From: Segatella hominis
Lineage (GTDB): Bacteria > Bacteroidota > Bacteroidia > Bacteroidales > Bacteroidaceae
Direction of reading: 5' to 3'
Assembly (NCBI RefSeq): GCF_004535825.1
Contig: NZ_SGVY01000002.1
Location: forward strand, 106,984 to 170,983
Length of the DNA: 64,000 nucleotides
Shown: piece by piece, positions 18,301 to 27,769 of the stretch
Layout of the letters: each line of letters begins with the position of its first letter
How positions within the stretch are numbered: the first letter of the stretch is position 1
Made by a program: the position numbers and the translations under genes
Notes under the pieces: generated by a model
Told to the model about the DNA's origin: nothing
Database searches by the model: none
What the model saw: the letters and a program-made list of their open reading frames with translations, nothing else

Positions 18301-19333
18301 GGCGCATGCCGTAATCTCCCGTTCATGGCTCCTGGCACAGATGAAAAAGCGCAGAGACGTGGCTAAGAGCGGAAACAATTTCTTCTCTTTTGTCAAGAAA
18401 GACGACATGCTCATCCGCTGGTACGACCGCGAAGACCACACCATCTTTGATGTCTGCGCCGACGACCACTGCCAACGCTACCAGGGCATCACCAAGGAGA
18501 CTTCTCCACATGTGGCAGAAGCTATCCGCCAGACCAAGGGACAGATTCTGATGGATGGCGAGGAAATCTGCGATGCCCGGTTCTCTAAGTGCTGCGGCGG
18601 TATCACCGAGGAATTCCAATATTGCTGGGAGAACACGCCTAAGAGCTATCTCTCTGCTGTGAGGGATATTGCTTTGGGAATCAAGCCGGAAGGACTGAAG
18701 AGTTCTATGAATGCCGAGTGCTTGAAGGACGCAAGTGATACTGAGAACTTGAAGGGTTCAAAGGCTCTGATGGATTCTGAATACAGACTTCCGGATCTGA
18801 CTCAGGAGGAAGAGGCTGACCGCTGGATCCGCTCCAACCCGCCTGCTTTCTGCAATACTACAGACAGAAAAGTGCTCTCGGAAGTATTAAACGACTATGA
18901 CCAGGAGACTGCCGATTTCTACCGCTGGAAGGTGACGCTGACCCAGGAGAAACTGCAGCAGCTGCTCGAAGAAAAACTGAAGATGAACTTCGGCGACATC
19001 CTCGACATGAAGGCTGTGGAACGCGGTACGAGCGGACGCATCAGCAAATTGCAGATTATCGGTACCGAAAAGACTTTCACCATCGGCAAGGAGCTGGAAA
19101 TACGCAGAGCCTTGAGCGACAGCCATCTCTACAGTTCGGCTTTCGTGGTAGATAAGTTTGATCTGGACGAGAACCAGGTTCCTCAGCGCTTCGAACTGAT
19201 CGGAGCCGGATGGGGACACGGAGTGGGTCTCTGTCAGATAGGTGCTGCCGTGATGGGCAACGAAGGATACTCCTACGATGATATCCTGCTGAGATACTAT
19301 CAGGGAGCAGAAATCAAGAAAATCTACAAGTAA
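15305..19333 (+). CDS. Glycosyltransferase / DUF4922 (HIT-like) / SpoIID-LytB fusion protein
   Basis: The 1342-aa protein has three recognisable parts. After a GT-like N-terminal region (1-285), a family-2 glycosyltransferase starts at about 289 ([20 protein letters not shown]) with the nucleotide-sugar DSDD motif at about 387. A DUF4922 domain follows at about 585-870, with CFLCEKNRP and [10 protein letters not shown], the histidine-triad-like motif of GDP-hexose phosphorylases. The C-terminal 370 residues are a SpoIID/LytB domain ([20 protein letters not shown] at about 988 and [14 protein letters not shown] near 1301). No signal peptide is seen, although SpoIID domains normally act on peptidoglycan outside the membrane. 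The AmpG-like transporter directly downstream suggests a role in cell-wall recycling. Two low-complexity inserts (about 115-160 and 1135-1165) look like recent repeat expansions. Confidence 0.8.
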   Translation: MREKIDLFLPCEDIEVAQSALLELHDNKTVQHINLLVSADFAAHHQVPDGCTFVVIDRLESSNTVESIAENTDADYVMICTKTTPIRWGLYALERFLRTADDTGAVMVYSDFYSLIKEDNEAAKVGGKEEKDGAETLEAKADGAETHKLKAEQEAKTGKLIKHPVIDYQSGSLRDDFDFGSLWFIKAQALRDFIAQQDRADYQYAGLYDLRLYLSRVGEIFHLNEFLYTEDELDNRKSGEKQFDYVNPRNREVQIEMEKACTQHLNKVGALIDTSFYRQPDFGEQEFFYEASVIIPVFNREKTIADAVKSALSQKANFKFNVIVVNNHSTDRTGEILDEIAREMEARNDKQAGRLVQIVPERNDLGIGGCWNVAINSEYCGKFAVQLDSDDLYSSPKTLQKIVDAFHNQKAAMMIGSYRMCDFDLNTLPPGLIDHKEWTEENGCNNALRINGLGAPRAFFTPLVRQIQFPNTSYGEDYALGLAFSRRYRIGRIYDELYLCRRWGGNSDAALSIEKVNANNLYKDRLRTMELKARQQMLQGKADIMEDSSISRFFNRQLERWEDARHRYRDLKHVESQTLSDLLKLQWNPARIVSTGAKIDKKTLDERPCFLCEKNRPKVQMSKQIDERFYLLVNPFPILPVHFTIPARKHQPQAIFKNYGEMHRFLSLHSELMVFYNGPKCGASAPDHLHFQAGTSGILPLQNNWQRLSRNLTDIICLNDEEKIAAIRDYTVPAFVIISKSEECDEMLFKRLYSAMPQRGDETEPMMNIVAWRKGDEYISIVIPREKHRPEAYFAEGDAQIMVSPGALDMSGLIIMPREEDFRKLTEEKAEAILKECGISCEKMESIIHKLKAAKEAEESTITTSTLYNNGKQPDVSVGIVSGQKIHFSLNKPYLAKGEVVTGEQEVEFSEGGVLWNGNQYSSLTFHPQSCDASFSLSDVTIGVNFHWERKETQTFLGTLHFVVESDKICAINELPVEKYLESVISSEMSATSSLELLKAHAVISRSWLLAQMKKRRDVAKSGNNFFSFVKKDDMLIRWYDREDHTIFDVCADDHCQRYQGITKETSPHVAEAIRQTKGQILMDGEEICDARFSKCCGGITEEFQYCWENTPKSYLSAVRDIALGIKPEGLKSSMNAECLKDASDTENLKGSKALMDSEYRLPDLTQEEEADRWIRSNPPAFCNTTDRKVLSEVLNDYDQETADFYRWKVTLTQEKLQQLLEEKLKMNFGDILDMKAVERGTSGRISKLQIIGTEKTFTIGKELEIRRALSDSHLYSSAFVVDKFDLDENQVPQRFELIGAGWGHGVGLCQIGAAVMGNEGYSYDDILLRYYQGAEIKKIYK

Positions 19334-19334
19334 G

Positions 19335-19444
19335 GTCTAAGGATAGAGTCCTTTCTGATCAACGAGTAAGGTCTAATTTCTGATAGACAAGCGATGTCTA
19401 AGAAACAGGACGATATCTAATGGACAAAAGATAAGTAATATCTA
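19335..19444 (+). repeat. Degenerate tandem array between the fusion gene and the AmpG-like gene
   Basis: About five drifting copies with the core (T)A(A/T)GTCTAA or TATCTAATGGA begin at the stop of the upstream gene and end at the next start codon. They fill the whole spacer. Confidence 0.6.
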
Positions 19445-20932
19445 ATGGATAAAATGGTAACAAAGAAGAATAGCAGGAATCCATGGGCATGGATCCCTAC
19501 CCTATATTTTGCAGAGGGACTGCCCAACGTGATCGTGACAGTTCTCTCTGTAGTGATGTACATGCAGTTGGGACTCACGGATGCCGAAGTGGGTCTCTAT
19601 ACAGGATGGCTGGCGCTTCCCTGGGTAATCAAACCCTTGTGGAGCCCGTTCATCGACCTGCTGAAAACGAAGCGCTGGTGGGTACTTACGATGCAGGCGC
19701 TCATCGGAGCTGCACTGGCAGGCATTGCGTTCTCGCTGCCTACGGCCTTCTGGTTTCAGGCCACCATGTGCTTCTTCTTCCTCATCGCCTTCTGCAGCGC
19801 CACCCACGACATCTCTGCCGACGGCTTCTATATGATAGAGCTGGATGAGCACAACCAGACGAAGTTTGTGGGTCTGCGCAACACCTTCTACCGCCTCGCC
19901 ATCATCTTTGTGAATGGTTTCTTAGTGATGCTGGCTGGTGTGCTGCAGGTGATGTTCCGCAATCAGATACGCTTCTCGTGGGCACTGATTTTCTACGGAT
20001 TAGCTGGCATCTTCATCGGTCTGTGGCTCTACCATAGCCGCCTGATGCCTACGCCGAAAGAGGATGTGCAGACGGAGAGAACTGTGGGCGAAGTGACTCA
20101 CGAACTGAAGAATATGTTCCGCACTTTCTTTACGAAATTCGGAGTGAGAGAGACGGTCATCGTGATGCTCTTCCTGCTGTTCTACCGCTTCCCGGAGGCT
20201 TTGCTCAATACAATGACCAAGACTTTCATTCTTCGCCCTAACTCGCAGGGTGGTCTGGGCATGTCACCGCAGGAATACGGACTTGCCAATGGTACGGTTG
20301 GTCTCATCGGTCTCCTTCTGGGTGGCATCATCGGAGGTATCTTAGTGAGCCGCGACGGTATGAAGAAGTGGCTGTGGCCAATGGTTTGCGCCATCACCCT
20401 GCCGGATGCCGTCTATATCTATCTTAGCTATTCGCTCAATTCTGATATCGTGATGGTGTCCTCCTGCCTGTTCGTAGAGCAGTTCGGTTATGGGTTAGGC
20501 TTCACGGTGCTTACGCTCTACATGCTATTCTACAGTCAGGGCAAGTTCAAGACCTCTCACTACTCCATCTGTACCGGTATTTCCTATCTCGGCCTGATGC
20601 TTCCGGGCATGGTTTCGGGTTATCTGAAAGACATCTTGGGATACCGCCATTTCTTCATCGTCGTGATGGCATGCTGCGTAATCACCTTCCTGGTTACCGT
20701 CTACCTCAAAATAGATCCTAACTTCGGAAAAAAGGAAAAGGAGGAGGAGGAAGATAAAGGGGAAATGTTGGACGAAGAAGTGACGAATGAAGAGGACATA
20801 TTGGAAAAAGAGATAACGGAAGAAGATGATATATGGGAAGAAGAGATAACGGAAGAAGAATATCTGGAAAATGAGGATTCTTCGGGAAAGCAGGATTTAC
20901 AGAACGAAAACGAAAAGGGAAACCGAAAGTAA
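19445..20932 (+). CDS. MFS transporter, AmpG/PAT-like muropeptide permease
   Basis: The 495-aa protein has about twelve membrane segments and the start PWAWIPTLYFAEGLPNVIV, typical of AmpG-like permeases, with WLALPWVIKPLWSPFIDL in the first loop and ATHDISADGFYMIEL in the fourth segment. AmpG proteins import anhydro-muropeptides for peptidoglycan recycling. The neighbour carrying a SpoIID domain supports this, but the substrate is inferred. The last 65 residues are a very acidic cytoplasmic tail (EEEEDKGEML and repeats) absent from ordinary AmpG. The start could also be Met4. Confidence 0.82.
   Translation: MDKMVTKKNSRNPWAWIPTLYFAEGLPNVIVTVLSVVMYMQLGLTDAEVGLYTGWLALPWVIKPLWSPFIDLLKTKRWWVLTMQALIGAALAGIAFSLPTAFWFQATMCFFFLIAFCSATHDISADGFYMIELDEHNQTKFVGLRNTFYRLAIIFVNGFLVMLAGVLQVMFRNQIRFSWALIFYGLAGIFIGLWLYHSRLMPTPKEDVQTERTVGEVTHELKNMFRTFFTKFGVRETVIVMLFLLFYRFPEALLNTMTKTFILRPNSQGGLGMSPQEYGLANGTVGLIGLLLGGIIGGILVSRDGMKKWLWPMVCAITLPDAVYIYLSYSLNSDIVMVSSCLFVEQFGYGLGFTVLTLYMLFYSQGKFKTSHYSICTGISYLGLMLPGMVSGYLKDILGYRHFFIVVMACCVITFLVTVYLKIDPNFGKKEKEEEEDKGEMLDEEVTNEEDILEKEITEEDDIWEEEITEEEYLENEDSSGKQDLQNENEKGNRK
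20774..20872 (+). repeat. In-frame 33-bp tandem repeat in the transporter tail
   Basis: Three units (20774-20806, 20807-20839, 20840-20872) encode 11-residue copies, EEVTNEEDILE, KEITEEDDIWE and EEITEEEYLEN. The tail therefore grew by in-frame duplication. Confidence 0.8.
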
Positions 20933-20966
20933 AGGGATTCCCGAAAAAAATAAATATTTAATAGAA

Positions 20967-21006
20967 AAGAGAGGGTGTGTCATAAGTTTACAACACATCC
21001 TCTTTT
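20967..21006. terminator. Hairpin terminator between convergent genes (GAGGGTGTGTCA family)
   Basis: AAAAGAGAGGGTGTGT pairs imperfectly with ACACATCCTCTTTT around a CATAAGTTTACA loop. It resembles the hairpins at 8363 and 39871 and separates the AmpG-like gene (+) from tsaC (-). Confidence 0.75.
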
Positions 21007-21026
21007 CGTTTCTTTGAAGATTAACT

Positions 21027-21599
21027 TTATCGGATAATCGTCACCTCTCCATTCTTGGCTATTTTCACGATGCTGGATGGTGTGTGAGGCTTATGCTCCT
21101 GGCGACGGGTCCAGCAAACATAATCTACTTGCTCCAGCAATGTCGGGTCGATATCACGATAGTTCTGCGCTGCAGGCTCACCACTCACATTGGCACTGGT
21201 GCTCACAATAGGCTTCTGGAAGCGATAACAGAGTTCCTTGCTGAAAGACTCGAAAGTTACTCGCATGGCAAGACTGCCATCCTCTGCCACCAGATTGTTG
21301 GCTACACCCGTAGCATCATCGAGGATGATGGTAGTTGGCTTCACAGGCATGGCTGCATCGATGAAATCCCAAGCCACCTGAGGCACATTGCGGAAATAAC
21401 GCGCCATACGGTCAGCACTATCCACTAGACAGATAAGCGCCTTACTGTCGTCGCGCTGCTTTATTTTGTAAACCTTTGCCACTGCCTCTGGGTTAGTAGC
21501 GTCACAACCGATACCCCAAACGGTATCTGTAGGATAGAGAATCACTCCACCCTTGCGCATGCATTCTATTGCATTCTTAATATCTTCCTGTTGAGTCAT
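21027..21599 (-). CDS. tsaC: L-threonylcarbamoyladenylate synthase (YrdC/Sua5 domain)
   Basis: The 190-aa protein is a single YrdC domain: GGVILYPTDTVWGIGCDA at about residues 17-34, IKQRDDSKALICLV (substrate and nucleotide site) and PIVSTSANVSGEPA near 130. It makes threonylcarbamoyl-AMP from threonine, bicarbonate and ATP, the first step of the t6A37 tRNA modification. The Sua5 C-terminal domain is absent, so this is the short TsaC form. It is downstream of fmt on the same strand. Confidence 0.92.
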   Translation of the reverse strand: MTQQEDIKNAIECMRKGGVILYPTDTVWGIGCDATNPEAVAKVYKIKQRDDSKALICLVDSADRMARYFRNVPQVAWDFIDAAMPVKPTTIILDDATGVANNLVAEDGSLAMRVTFESFSKELCYRFQKPIVSTSANVSGEPAAQNYRDIDPTLLEQVDYVCWTRRQEHKPHTPSSIVKIAKNGEVTIIR

Positions 21600-21643
21600 T
21601 TTTTATTCTCCTTTATTATTGTTTATCCTTATATATGAAGGAA

Positions 21644-21760
21644 TTGATTCATCCTTTGTCTCTCAAAATGATTCTTGATTTTCATGAAGTCCTTTGTTTC
21701 TCAAAAACCAATTTTCTATTTACAAGAAATTCTTTGCACCTCAAAAAACAATTCTTGATT
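21644..21760 (-). repeat. Degenerate tandem array 3' of fmt, about 40-bp unit
   Basis: On the gene strand three copies carry the core TTTTTTGAGGTGCAAAGAAT and its variants TTTTTGAGAAACAAAGGAC and ATTTTGAGAGACAAAGGAT, spaced about 38-40 bp. They occupy the fmt-tsaC spacer. Confidence 0.65.
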
Positions 21761-21788
21761 ATATATTAAGGTGAAAGTACTTCCCTTA

Positions 21789-22790
21789 TTAAATACTTCT
21801 GTACTGCTCGATATCTCTCATTCCGTTGAGGAAATCACGGGCTTCCATTCTCTTTTTGCCGCTAATCTGTATTGTGTCGAGCTGAAGCCATTCGTCTGCA
21901 CAGGCTATTTGCAGGCTCTTGCCTTCTACTCTCAAGGTTCCTACTACAGAAGAAGCGGCATTCTCTGAAGAAGCAACAACTGCCTTTCCTGTTTTGGAAG
22001 TCTTGAATACTTTCAGCACCTGCGCCTTACTGCCTTCCTTCTGAATCTCAGTCCAGGCGCCTGGATATGGCGAAAGACCGCGAATGAAATCATACACCTT
22101 CTTGGCTGGCTGATTGAAATCGATACGGCAGGTATCCTTGAAGATTTTCGGAGCTGAATGAAGCACGGTGTCTGTCGTGATCATCTCGTCCTGCGGCATT
22201 GAGTCGATATTTCCGTCGGATGCTATCAGTCGGTCGATGGTCTCTACGGCTATCTCAGCGCCTAAGTGCATCAGTCCGTCATAAACATACTCTACATCAG
22301 CATCGTCGGGGATGGCGAATGGCTTCTGCATGATGATACGACCGGTATCGATGTCGTGGTCGAGGAAGAAGGTGGTGACGCCTGTCTCCGTCTCACCATT
22401 GATGACAGCCCAGTTGATAGGGGCAGCACCGCGGTACTGAGGAAGAAGGGCTGCATGCACATTGAAGGTGCCGAAGCGAGGCATATCCCATACCACTTCT
22501 GGCAGCATTCGGAAAGCTACCACCACCTGCAGGTCGGCTTGATAACTGCGCAACTGCTCTACAAATTCCGGATCCTTCATCTTCACTGGCTGCAATACTG
22601 GCAAGCCCTTTGAGAGGGCATATTGCTTGACCTGCGAAGGCTGAAGAGTGTCCTGATGACGACCCACCGGTTTGTCGGGCTGGGTTACTACAGCCACCAC
22701 ATTATATCCGCCTTCTACAAGGCTCTTGAGGGATTCCACCGCAAACTCCGGGGTTCCCATAAATACGATTCTTAAATCTTTTTTCTCCAT
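21789..22790 (-). CDS. fmt: Methionyl-tRNA formyltransferase
   Basis: The 333-aa protein begins IVFMGTPEFAVESLK, the family N-terminus. The formyl-folate site reads FNVHAALLPQYRGAAPINWA (about 111-130), with catalytic Asn, His and downstream Asp in FFLDHDIDTG. The C-terminal OB-like domain begins near KVYDFIRGLSPYPGAWT. It formylates initiator Met-tRNA. It lies between the ClC channel and tsaC, same strand, 74 bp after the channel gene. Confidence 0.95.
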   Translation of the reverse strand: MEKKDLRIVFMGTPEFAVESLKSLVEGGYNVVAVVTQPDKPVGRHQDTLQPSQVKQYALSKGLPVLQPVKMKDPEFVEQLRSYQADLQVVVAFRMLPEVVWDMPRFGTFNVHAALLPQYRGAAPINWAVINGETETGVTTFFLDHDIDTGRIIMQKPFAIPDDADVEYVYDGLMHLGAEIAVETIDRLIASDGNIDSMPQDEMITTDTVLHSAPKIFKDTCRIDFNQPAKKVYDFIRGLSPYPGAWTEIQKEGSKAQVLKVFKTSKTGKAVVASSENAASSVVGTLRVEGKSLQIACADEWLQLDTIQISGKKRMEARDFLNGMRDIEQYRSI

Positions 22791-22827
22791 AAACTAATAT
22801 TTTGAAGTTAAAAACAGTAAAGCCGTA

Positions 22828-22862
22828 GAATTCTTCACTCTTCCCTCTTCACTCTTCACTTA
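22828..22862 (-). repeat. GTGAAGARNGAAGA element, copy A (after the ClC gene)
   Basis: On the gene strand it begins TAAGTGAAGAGTGAAGAGGG and ends GAAGAATTC, five bases after the channel stop codon. Other copies are at 37410-37444 and, as an inverted pair, at 62343-62441. Confidence 0.75.
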
Positions 22863-22864
22863 AC

Positions 22865-24667
22865 CTACTCCGCCGACATATCCGCCACAATCTGGCGATA
22901 AGTCGAATAAAGCCGGGTACGGCTGATATATCCCTTCAGCACGCCGTTCACATCCACTACAGGCAACTGGGCGGCATCAGTTTCGTCAAATTTCTTCATC
23001 ACTTCCTGCATCGGTTCGTGATCGCTGAGCACGGCTGAAGGCTGGAGCATCAGCTGCTTTACCTTGAAGCGCGTGTAGAGTTCCGAACGGAAGATGATGT
23101 GACGGATGCGGGTGATATCGATGATGCCCAGCAAGACGCCAGCCTGATTGACTACCGGAAGGAAATTATTGTTGCTGCGACTGATTTCTGACACCAACTT
23201 ACCCATCGGCAGGTCGGGACTTACCGGATGATAGTCCTTCTCCACCACGCTCTGCATACCCATCAGCGTGAGGGCTGCCTTGTCGATATGGTGGGTAAGC
23301 AACTTGCCTTCCCTTGCCAGTCGGAGCGCATAGATACTGTGGCTCTCGAAGATGCTGATGGTAAGCAGCGAGCAGATGCACACGATCATCAGTGGGATGA
23401 AGAGCAGGTAACCACCTGTCAGTTCGGCTATCAGGAAGATGCCCGTCAGCGGTGCATGCATCACGCCCGTCATCACGCCTGCCATGCCCATCAGCGTAAA
23501 GTTCTGCTCCGGAATATAAACGCCTAACTTGTAGATGTTCCAGATGCGGGCAAAGAAGAAGCCAGCAAAACCGCCGATGAAAAGCGATGGAGCAAAGGTT
23601 CCGCCACAACCGCCTGAACCATTGGTTGCTGAGGTGGCAAACACCTTGGTGAAGGTTACCAGTCCGATATATAGCACGAGCAACTGACTGTGACCATAGA
23701 AGAGCGAATTGCTCATCACCATGTCCCAGTCGGCCTCTGTTCTACCCTTCAGCAGAATGTTGACTGCCGAATATCCTTCGCCATAGAGCGATGGGAAGAG
23801 GAAGATGAGACTGCTCAGGATAATGCCTCCGAAGAGCAGTTTGACATACGGATACTGCTTCAACTGGGCGAAAAATCCCTCGCAGGCCGACATGGCTCTC
23901 ATGAAGTAGAGACTCACGAAACCGCAGAATACGCCCAGCAGGATGCACGCCGGCACACGGTCGAGCTCCCATGGGTCGGTGAGCGTGAAATCGAAGAGCG
24001 ATTTCTCGCCCATCAGGATATAACTGAAACAGGTAGCCGTAACACAGGAGATGAGGATAGGCAGCAATGAAGCCATCGAGAGATCTACCATCAGCACCTC
24101 AAGGGTAAAGACGAGACCTGCGATTGGGGCTTTGAAGATACCAGCAATGGCGGCACTCGCACCGCATCCTACGAGCAGTATCATCGTTTTCTTGTCCATG
24201 CGGAATATCTGTCCCAGATTACTTCCGATGGCTGAACCCGTGAGCACAATCGGCGCCTCGGCTCCTACTGATCCACCGAATCCAATGGTGATACCAGAAG
24301 CTACTACCGACGACCAGCAGTTGTGTCCCTTCAGTTTCGACTGCTTGGCAGAAATCGCATAGAGCACTCTCGTGATACCATGAGAGATATTGTCTCGCAC
24401 CACATACTTGATAAAGAGCGAGGTAAGATAGATGCCCACGATAGGAAACAAGAGGAAAAGCAGATTGTAGGTGCTTTTCTCAAAACCCGAAGTGAGCAAT
24501 ATCTGTATCTCGTGCACGATACTATGCAGGAAAAATCCGGCAACGGAGGCAAGCAGACCGATAACAAAAGCCAGGATAAGCGTCATCTGGCGGTCGGAGA
24601 TATGCTCCTTCTGCCACGCTACCATTTTGGCTATTGTGCCCGGTTTTTCTGCCATTTCATCTATCAT
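22865..24667 (-). CDS. ClC-family chloride channel or Cl-/H+ antiporter with two CBS domains
   Basis: The 600-aa membrane protein has ClC selectivity motifs GSVGAEAPIVLTGSAIG (about residues 133-149) and GGCGGTFAPSLFIGGFAG (about 346-363), with a third filter region PLTGIFLIAELTGGY. Two CBS domains occupy about 455-590 (VSPDLPMGKLVSEISRS and KQLMLQPSAVLSDHEPM onward) and probably sense adenine nucleotides or ionic strength. The Glu of the first motif (GAEAP) is the gating glutamate. The start may be Met1 or Met5. It is upstream of fmt on the same strand. Confidence 0.92.
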   Translation of the reverse strand: MIDEMAEKPGTIAKMVAWQKEHISDRQMTLILAFVIGLLASVAGFFLHSIVHEIQILLTSGFEKSTYNLLFLLFPIVGIYLTSLFIKYVVRDNISHGITRVLYAISAKQSKLKGHNCWSSVVASGITIGFGGSVGAEAPIVLTGSAIGSNLGQIFRMDKKTMILLVGCGASAAIAGIFKAPIAGLVFTLEVLMVDLSMASLLPILISCVTATCFSYILMGEKSLFDFTLTDPWELDRVPACILLGVFCGFVSLYFMRAMSACEGFFAQLKQYPYVKLLFGGIILSSLIFLFPSLYGEGYSAVNILLKGRTEADWDMVMSNSLFYGHSQLLVLYIGLVTFTKVFATSATNGSGGCGGTFAPSLFIGGFAGFFFARIWNIYKLGVYIPEQNFTLMGMAGVMTGVMHAPLTGIFLIAELTGGYLLFIPLMIVCICSLLTISIFESHSIYALRLAREGKLLTHHIDKAALTLMGMQSVVEKDYHPVSPDLPMGKLVSEISRSNNNFLPVVNQAGVLLGIIDITRIRHIIFRSELYTRFKVKQLMLQPSAVLSDHEPMQEVMKKFDETDAAQLPVVDVNGVLKGYISRTRLYSTYRQIVADMSAE

Positions 24668-24705
24668 CTCTTATTATTTCTTTAAAAAGTTATCCTTTTA
24701 TATTA

Positions 24706-26292
24706 TTAGAATTCCGAAGTAAAGTGGAACTTGATATGCTCGAAGTCCTGCTGCGCCATGCTCAATACATAGCCTGAATCGGCCAGGAACACATCCCTGC
24801 CCTCGATATCCTTCGCCATGTACTGGTACTTGCGCTTCTTGAAGCTCTCCAATTCCTTCTCGTCATCGGCCTCTATCCAGCATGCCTTATGCAAGTGAAC
24901 TGGCTCCCAACGGCACTTGGCATTATATTCGTTCTCCAGACGATACTGGATTACCTCAAACTGAAGCTGACCCACGGTTCCCACAATGCGGCGACCATTA
25001 AACTGGTTGACAAACAACTGTGCCACACCCTCGTTCATCAGCTGCTCCAATCCCTTCTGGAACTGCTTGCTCTTCATCGGATCATCATTCTCGATATACT
25101 TGAAGAGCAGTGGAGAGAAGGATGGCAAACCGCGGAAGTGAATCTTCTCACCCTCAGTCAGCGTATCACCGATCTTGAAGATACCATTGTCTGGCAAACC
25201 TACGATATCGCCCGGATAAGCCTCATCGATGGTACTCTTGCGCTGCGCCATAAACTGGGTTGGCGAAGAGAAACGCACGGTCTTGTCGAGGCGCACGTGA
25301 TAGTAAGGCTGATTGCGCACAAACTTGCCCGAACAGATTTTGCAGAATGCGATGCAGGAACGGTGGTTAGGGTCGATATTGGCAGTAATCTTGAAGATGA
25401 AACCCGTAAACTTAGGCTCCTCAGGCTCCACCATGCGCTCCTCTGCCTTGGTAGGTCTTGGCGATGGAGCTATCTGAACGAAACAGTCTAAGAGTTCCTG
25501 CACACCGAAGTTGTTCAATGCAGAACCGAAGAACACAGGAGCCACCTCGGCAGAGCGATAGGTCTCGACGTCAAACTCAGGATATACGCCATCCACCAGT
25601 TCCAGTTCCTCGCGCAACTGGGCAGCCTCGCGCTCACCTACTCGCTGGTCGAGCTCCTCAGACTGCACATCCACCTCCACCTTTTCGGTTACGCGCTGCT
25701 TGTTAGGCGTAAAGAGGTTGAGCTGGTGCTCGTAGATATTATACACACCCTTGAATCGGGCGCCCTGTCCGATAGGCCATGAGAGTGGACGAACGGAAAT
25801 CTTGAGTTCCTCCTCCAGCTCATCGAGCACGTCGAACGGATCACGACCCTCACGGTCCATCTTGTTGATGAAGATGATAACCGGCGTATTGCGCATACGG
25901 CACACCTCCATCAGCTTGCGGGTCTGCGCCTCCACACCCTTGGCAGAATCCACCACGATGATGGCAGAATCCACGGCTGTAAGTGTGCGGTAGGTATCCT
26001 CGCAGAAGTCCTGGTGACCCGGAGTATCGAGGATGTTCACCTTATATGGTTCGCCAGACTGTCCGTCTGGGAGATAATCAAACTCCATCACAGAAGTAGA
26101 TACAGAGATACCACGCTGCTTCTCGATGTCCATCCAGTCGGAAGTGGCAGACTTGCGTATCTTATTGTTCTTTACGGCACCAGCCACCTGTATCTGTCCA
26201 CCGAAAAGCAAGAATTTCTCGGTCAATGTTGTCTTACCAGCATCCGGGTGAGAGATAATGGCAAACGTTCTTCTTCTTTCTATTTCTTTCAT
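24706..26292 (-). CDS. prfC: Peptide chain release factor 3
   Basis: The 528-aa translational GTPase has the P-loop [13 protein letters not shown] at about 15-27, [14 protein letters not shown] and [12 protein letters not shown] in the G domain, and the RF3 C-terminal domain ending [17 protein letters not shown]3 recycles RF1 and RF2 from ribosomes after peptide release. The length fits the family. It lies 38 bp from the ClC gene and may be cotranscribed. Confidence 0.95.
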   Translation of the reverse strand: MKEIERRRTFAIISHPDAGKTTLTEKFLLFGGQIQVAGAVKNNKIRKSATSDWMDIEKQRGISVSTSVMEFDYLPDGQSGEPYKVNILDTPGHQDFCEDTYRTLTAVDSAIIVVDSAKGVEAQTRKLMEVCRMRNTPVIIFINKMDREGRDPFDVLDELEEELKISVRPLSWPIGQGARFKGVYNIYEHQLNLFTPNKQRVTEKVEVDVQSEELDQRVGEREAAQLREELELVDGVYPEFDVETYRSAEVAPVFFGSALNNFGVQELLDCFVQIAPSPRPTKAEERMVEPEEPKFTGFIFKITANIDPNHRSCIAFCKICSGKFVRNQPYYHVRLDKTVRFSSPTQFMAQRKSTIDEAYPGDIVGLPDNGIFKIGDTLTEGEKIHFRGLPSFSPLLFKYIENDDPMKSKQFQKGLEQLMNEGVAQLFVNQFNGRRIVGTVGQLQFEVIQYRLENEYNAKCRWEPVHLHKACWIEADDEKELESFKKRKYQYMAKDIEGRDVFLADSGYVLSMAQQDFEHIKFHFTSEF

Positions 26293-26336
26293 CTATGATT
26301 TATATGATTTTAAAATGTATATATAATAATGTATAA

Positions 26337-26891
26337 CTACATGTCGTCATCGTCAAATTTCAATCCCTCGGTACGATCCTTGATATAATAGTCGCTGAGC
26401 AGTCCCACGAAGGTAGTTATTTCCTTGATGGCACGCTCTGTTTCCGGAGTAATCGGCTTCTTCTGCAGTCGGAGCAGCATCACTCCGTAGAGGGCATCCA
26501 GACAGGTTTCTATCTCGTTGACGTCCTTGTCGCCCCTGTTGCGCAGTTCCACGATGAATGGCAGCACCTTGTAATATTCGCCATTATAGATAGGGAACTT
26601 GGTGCTCTGCAGCAGCATGCCGTGCAGGTCGATCACGTCCTGGAGCAGCACCTTGTTGATATTGAGATGTCCCGATTCGCGCTTTCCCTCCTCATTCATC
26701 ATGCGGATGAGATTGCCAAACCAGTCGATTTCCTCCTCCTTCTGTTCCGGAGTGAAATCAAAATTTTCGATATAGTGCTTCTTGATAACTGGGAGCGAAC
26801 AGCCGCAGGCACGGATGATATCCTCCACCTGCCACATATACAGGAGGTATTCTGCTATACTTTTCTTCTTTAATTCCTGAGCTACAAACAT
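26337..26891 (-). CDS. DUF4924 family protein
   Basis: The 184-aa soluble protein begins MFVAQELKKKSIAEYLLYMW and has EIDWFGNLIRMMNEEGKRE in the middle and an acidic end (LKFDDDDM). It matches the DUF4924 family of Bacteroidota, all-helical and of unknown function. It is 44 bp upstream of prfC on the same strand. No metal or nucleotide motif is visible. Confidence 0.8.
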   Translation of the reverse strand: MFVAQELKKKSIAEYLLYMWQVEDIIRACGCSLPVIKKHYIENFDFTPEQKEEEIDWFGNLIRMMNEEGKRESGHLNINKVLLQDVIDLHGMLLQSTKFPIYNGEYYKVLPFIVELRNRGDKDVNEIETCLDALYGVMLLRLQKKPITPETERAIKEITTFVGLLSDYYIKDRTEGLKFDDDDM

Positions 26892-26899
26892 CTTTTTTT

Positions 26900-26965
26900 A
26901 ATTAGAAATTAGAAATGCTATATTTCAAATCAGAAATGTTATATTCCAAATTAGAAATTATACAT
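26900..26965 (-). repeat. Degenerate tandem array 3' of the LysE gene, 21-22-bp unit
   Basis: On the gene strand three copies of TATAACATTTCTGATTTGAAA-like units fill the spacer between the LysE-family stop and the DUF4924 start. Confidence 0.65.
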
Positions 26966-26971
26966 ACTCCC

Positions 26972-27649
26972 TTAGAATTCCGGGAGATGATAGAGATTAA
27001 ACACGGTTCCGACGAGAGCGATAAGCGAGAAGATAATCACGATACTTCCTATTACCTTATTAATAATAAGGATGCCGTTGGTATCAAACTTGCCCCTGAT
27101 CTTGTCGATGAGCCATGTGAGACCGAACCACCACATCAGCGCTCCGAACATGATGCTCAGATAGCCCACGCTCATCTCCAGCGGCATATCCGGCACTACG
27201 AAGGCAAACTGGGCAAAGGTGGCCATGAAGAGGAATACGATGAGCGGATTGGAGAGCGTAACGAAGAAGGCGGTGATGGCATTGTGCCAGAGCGTGCCCT
27301 GCTTCTTGCTGCTCTGATGCATGTTCTTCGTAGGATTGCTCTTGAAGCAATATACGCCGAACACCAGGAGCAGAAGGCCTCCGAAAATCTGCAGATAGAA
27401 CTTGTTTTGGGCATTATTGACAATGTCCATCACGAAACTCATTCCCAAACCCGTGAAGAGTGCATACACGATATCGCTGAAAGCGGCACCGACACCCGTC
27501 ACGAAACCAAACCAGCGGCCCTTGTTCAAAGTGCGCTGGATACACAAGATGCCAACAGGTCCCATTGGGGCTGAGGCAATCACACCTATGATAATTCCCT
27601 TGAATATAAAATCAAGTATATTTATCTGAATCGGAAACACTAAATTCAT
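26972..27649 (-). CDS. LysE/RhtB-family amino-acid exporter
   Basis: From the ATG at 27649 the protein is 225 aa, with about six membrane segments. The family signature is near the N-terminus (GVIASAPMGPVGILCIQRTL, about residues 25-44), followed by GFVTGVGAAFSDIVYALF and SNPLIVFLFMATFAQ. LysE proteins export amino acids or related small molecules; the substrate is not predictable here. An upstream ATG at 27661 overlaps the -7 box, so 27649 is preferred, leaving a leader of at most a few bases. Confidence 0.85.
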   Translation of the reverse strand: MNLVFPIQINILDFIFKGIIIGVIASAPMGPVGILCIQRTLNKGRWFGFVTGVGAAFSDIVYALFTGLGMSFVMDIVNNAQNKFYLQIFGGLLLLVFGVYCFKSNPTKNMHQSSKKQGTLWHNAITAFFVTLSNPLIVFLFMATFAQFAFVVPDMPLEMSVGYLSIMFGALMWWFGLTWLIDKIRGKFDTNGILIINKVIGSIVIIFSLIALVGTVFNLYHLPEF

Positions 27650-27658
27650 AACAAGGCG

Positions 27659-27666
27659 CAAAGTTA
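27659..27666 (-). promoter_or_regulatory. -7 box of the LysE-family gene
   Basis: The minus strand reads TAACTTTG, nine bases before the ATG at 27649. This decides the start codon and implies a near-leaderless mRNA. Confidence 0.5.
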
Positions 27667-27706
27667 CAAAAAAAAGGCCATATCTTGTAATTTTTTCGTG
27701 TAAAAC

Positions 27707-27737
27707 TTTGTTTGTTACAAACTTTTTTATATCTTTG
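27707..27737 (+). promoter_or_regulatory. Promoter of the glucokinase gene
   Basis: TTTG (27707-27710) and TATCTTTG (27730-27737) are 19 bp apart, the textbook Bacteroidota arrangement, 33 bp before the start codon. A small TTTGTTACAAA palindrome lies between them at 27711-27721. Confidence 0.75.
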
Positions 27738-27769
27738 CACCATAATTCTAACTAAATAAATAGAAAAAC

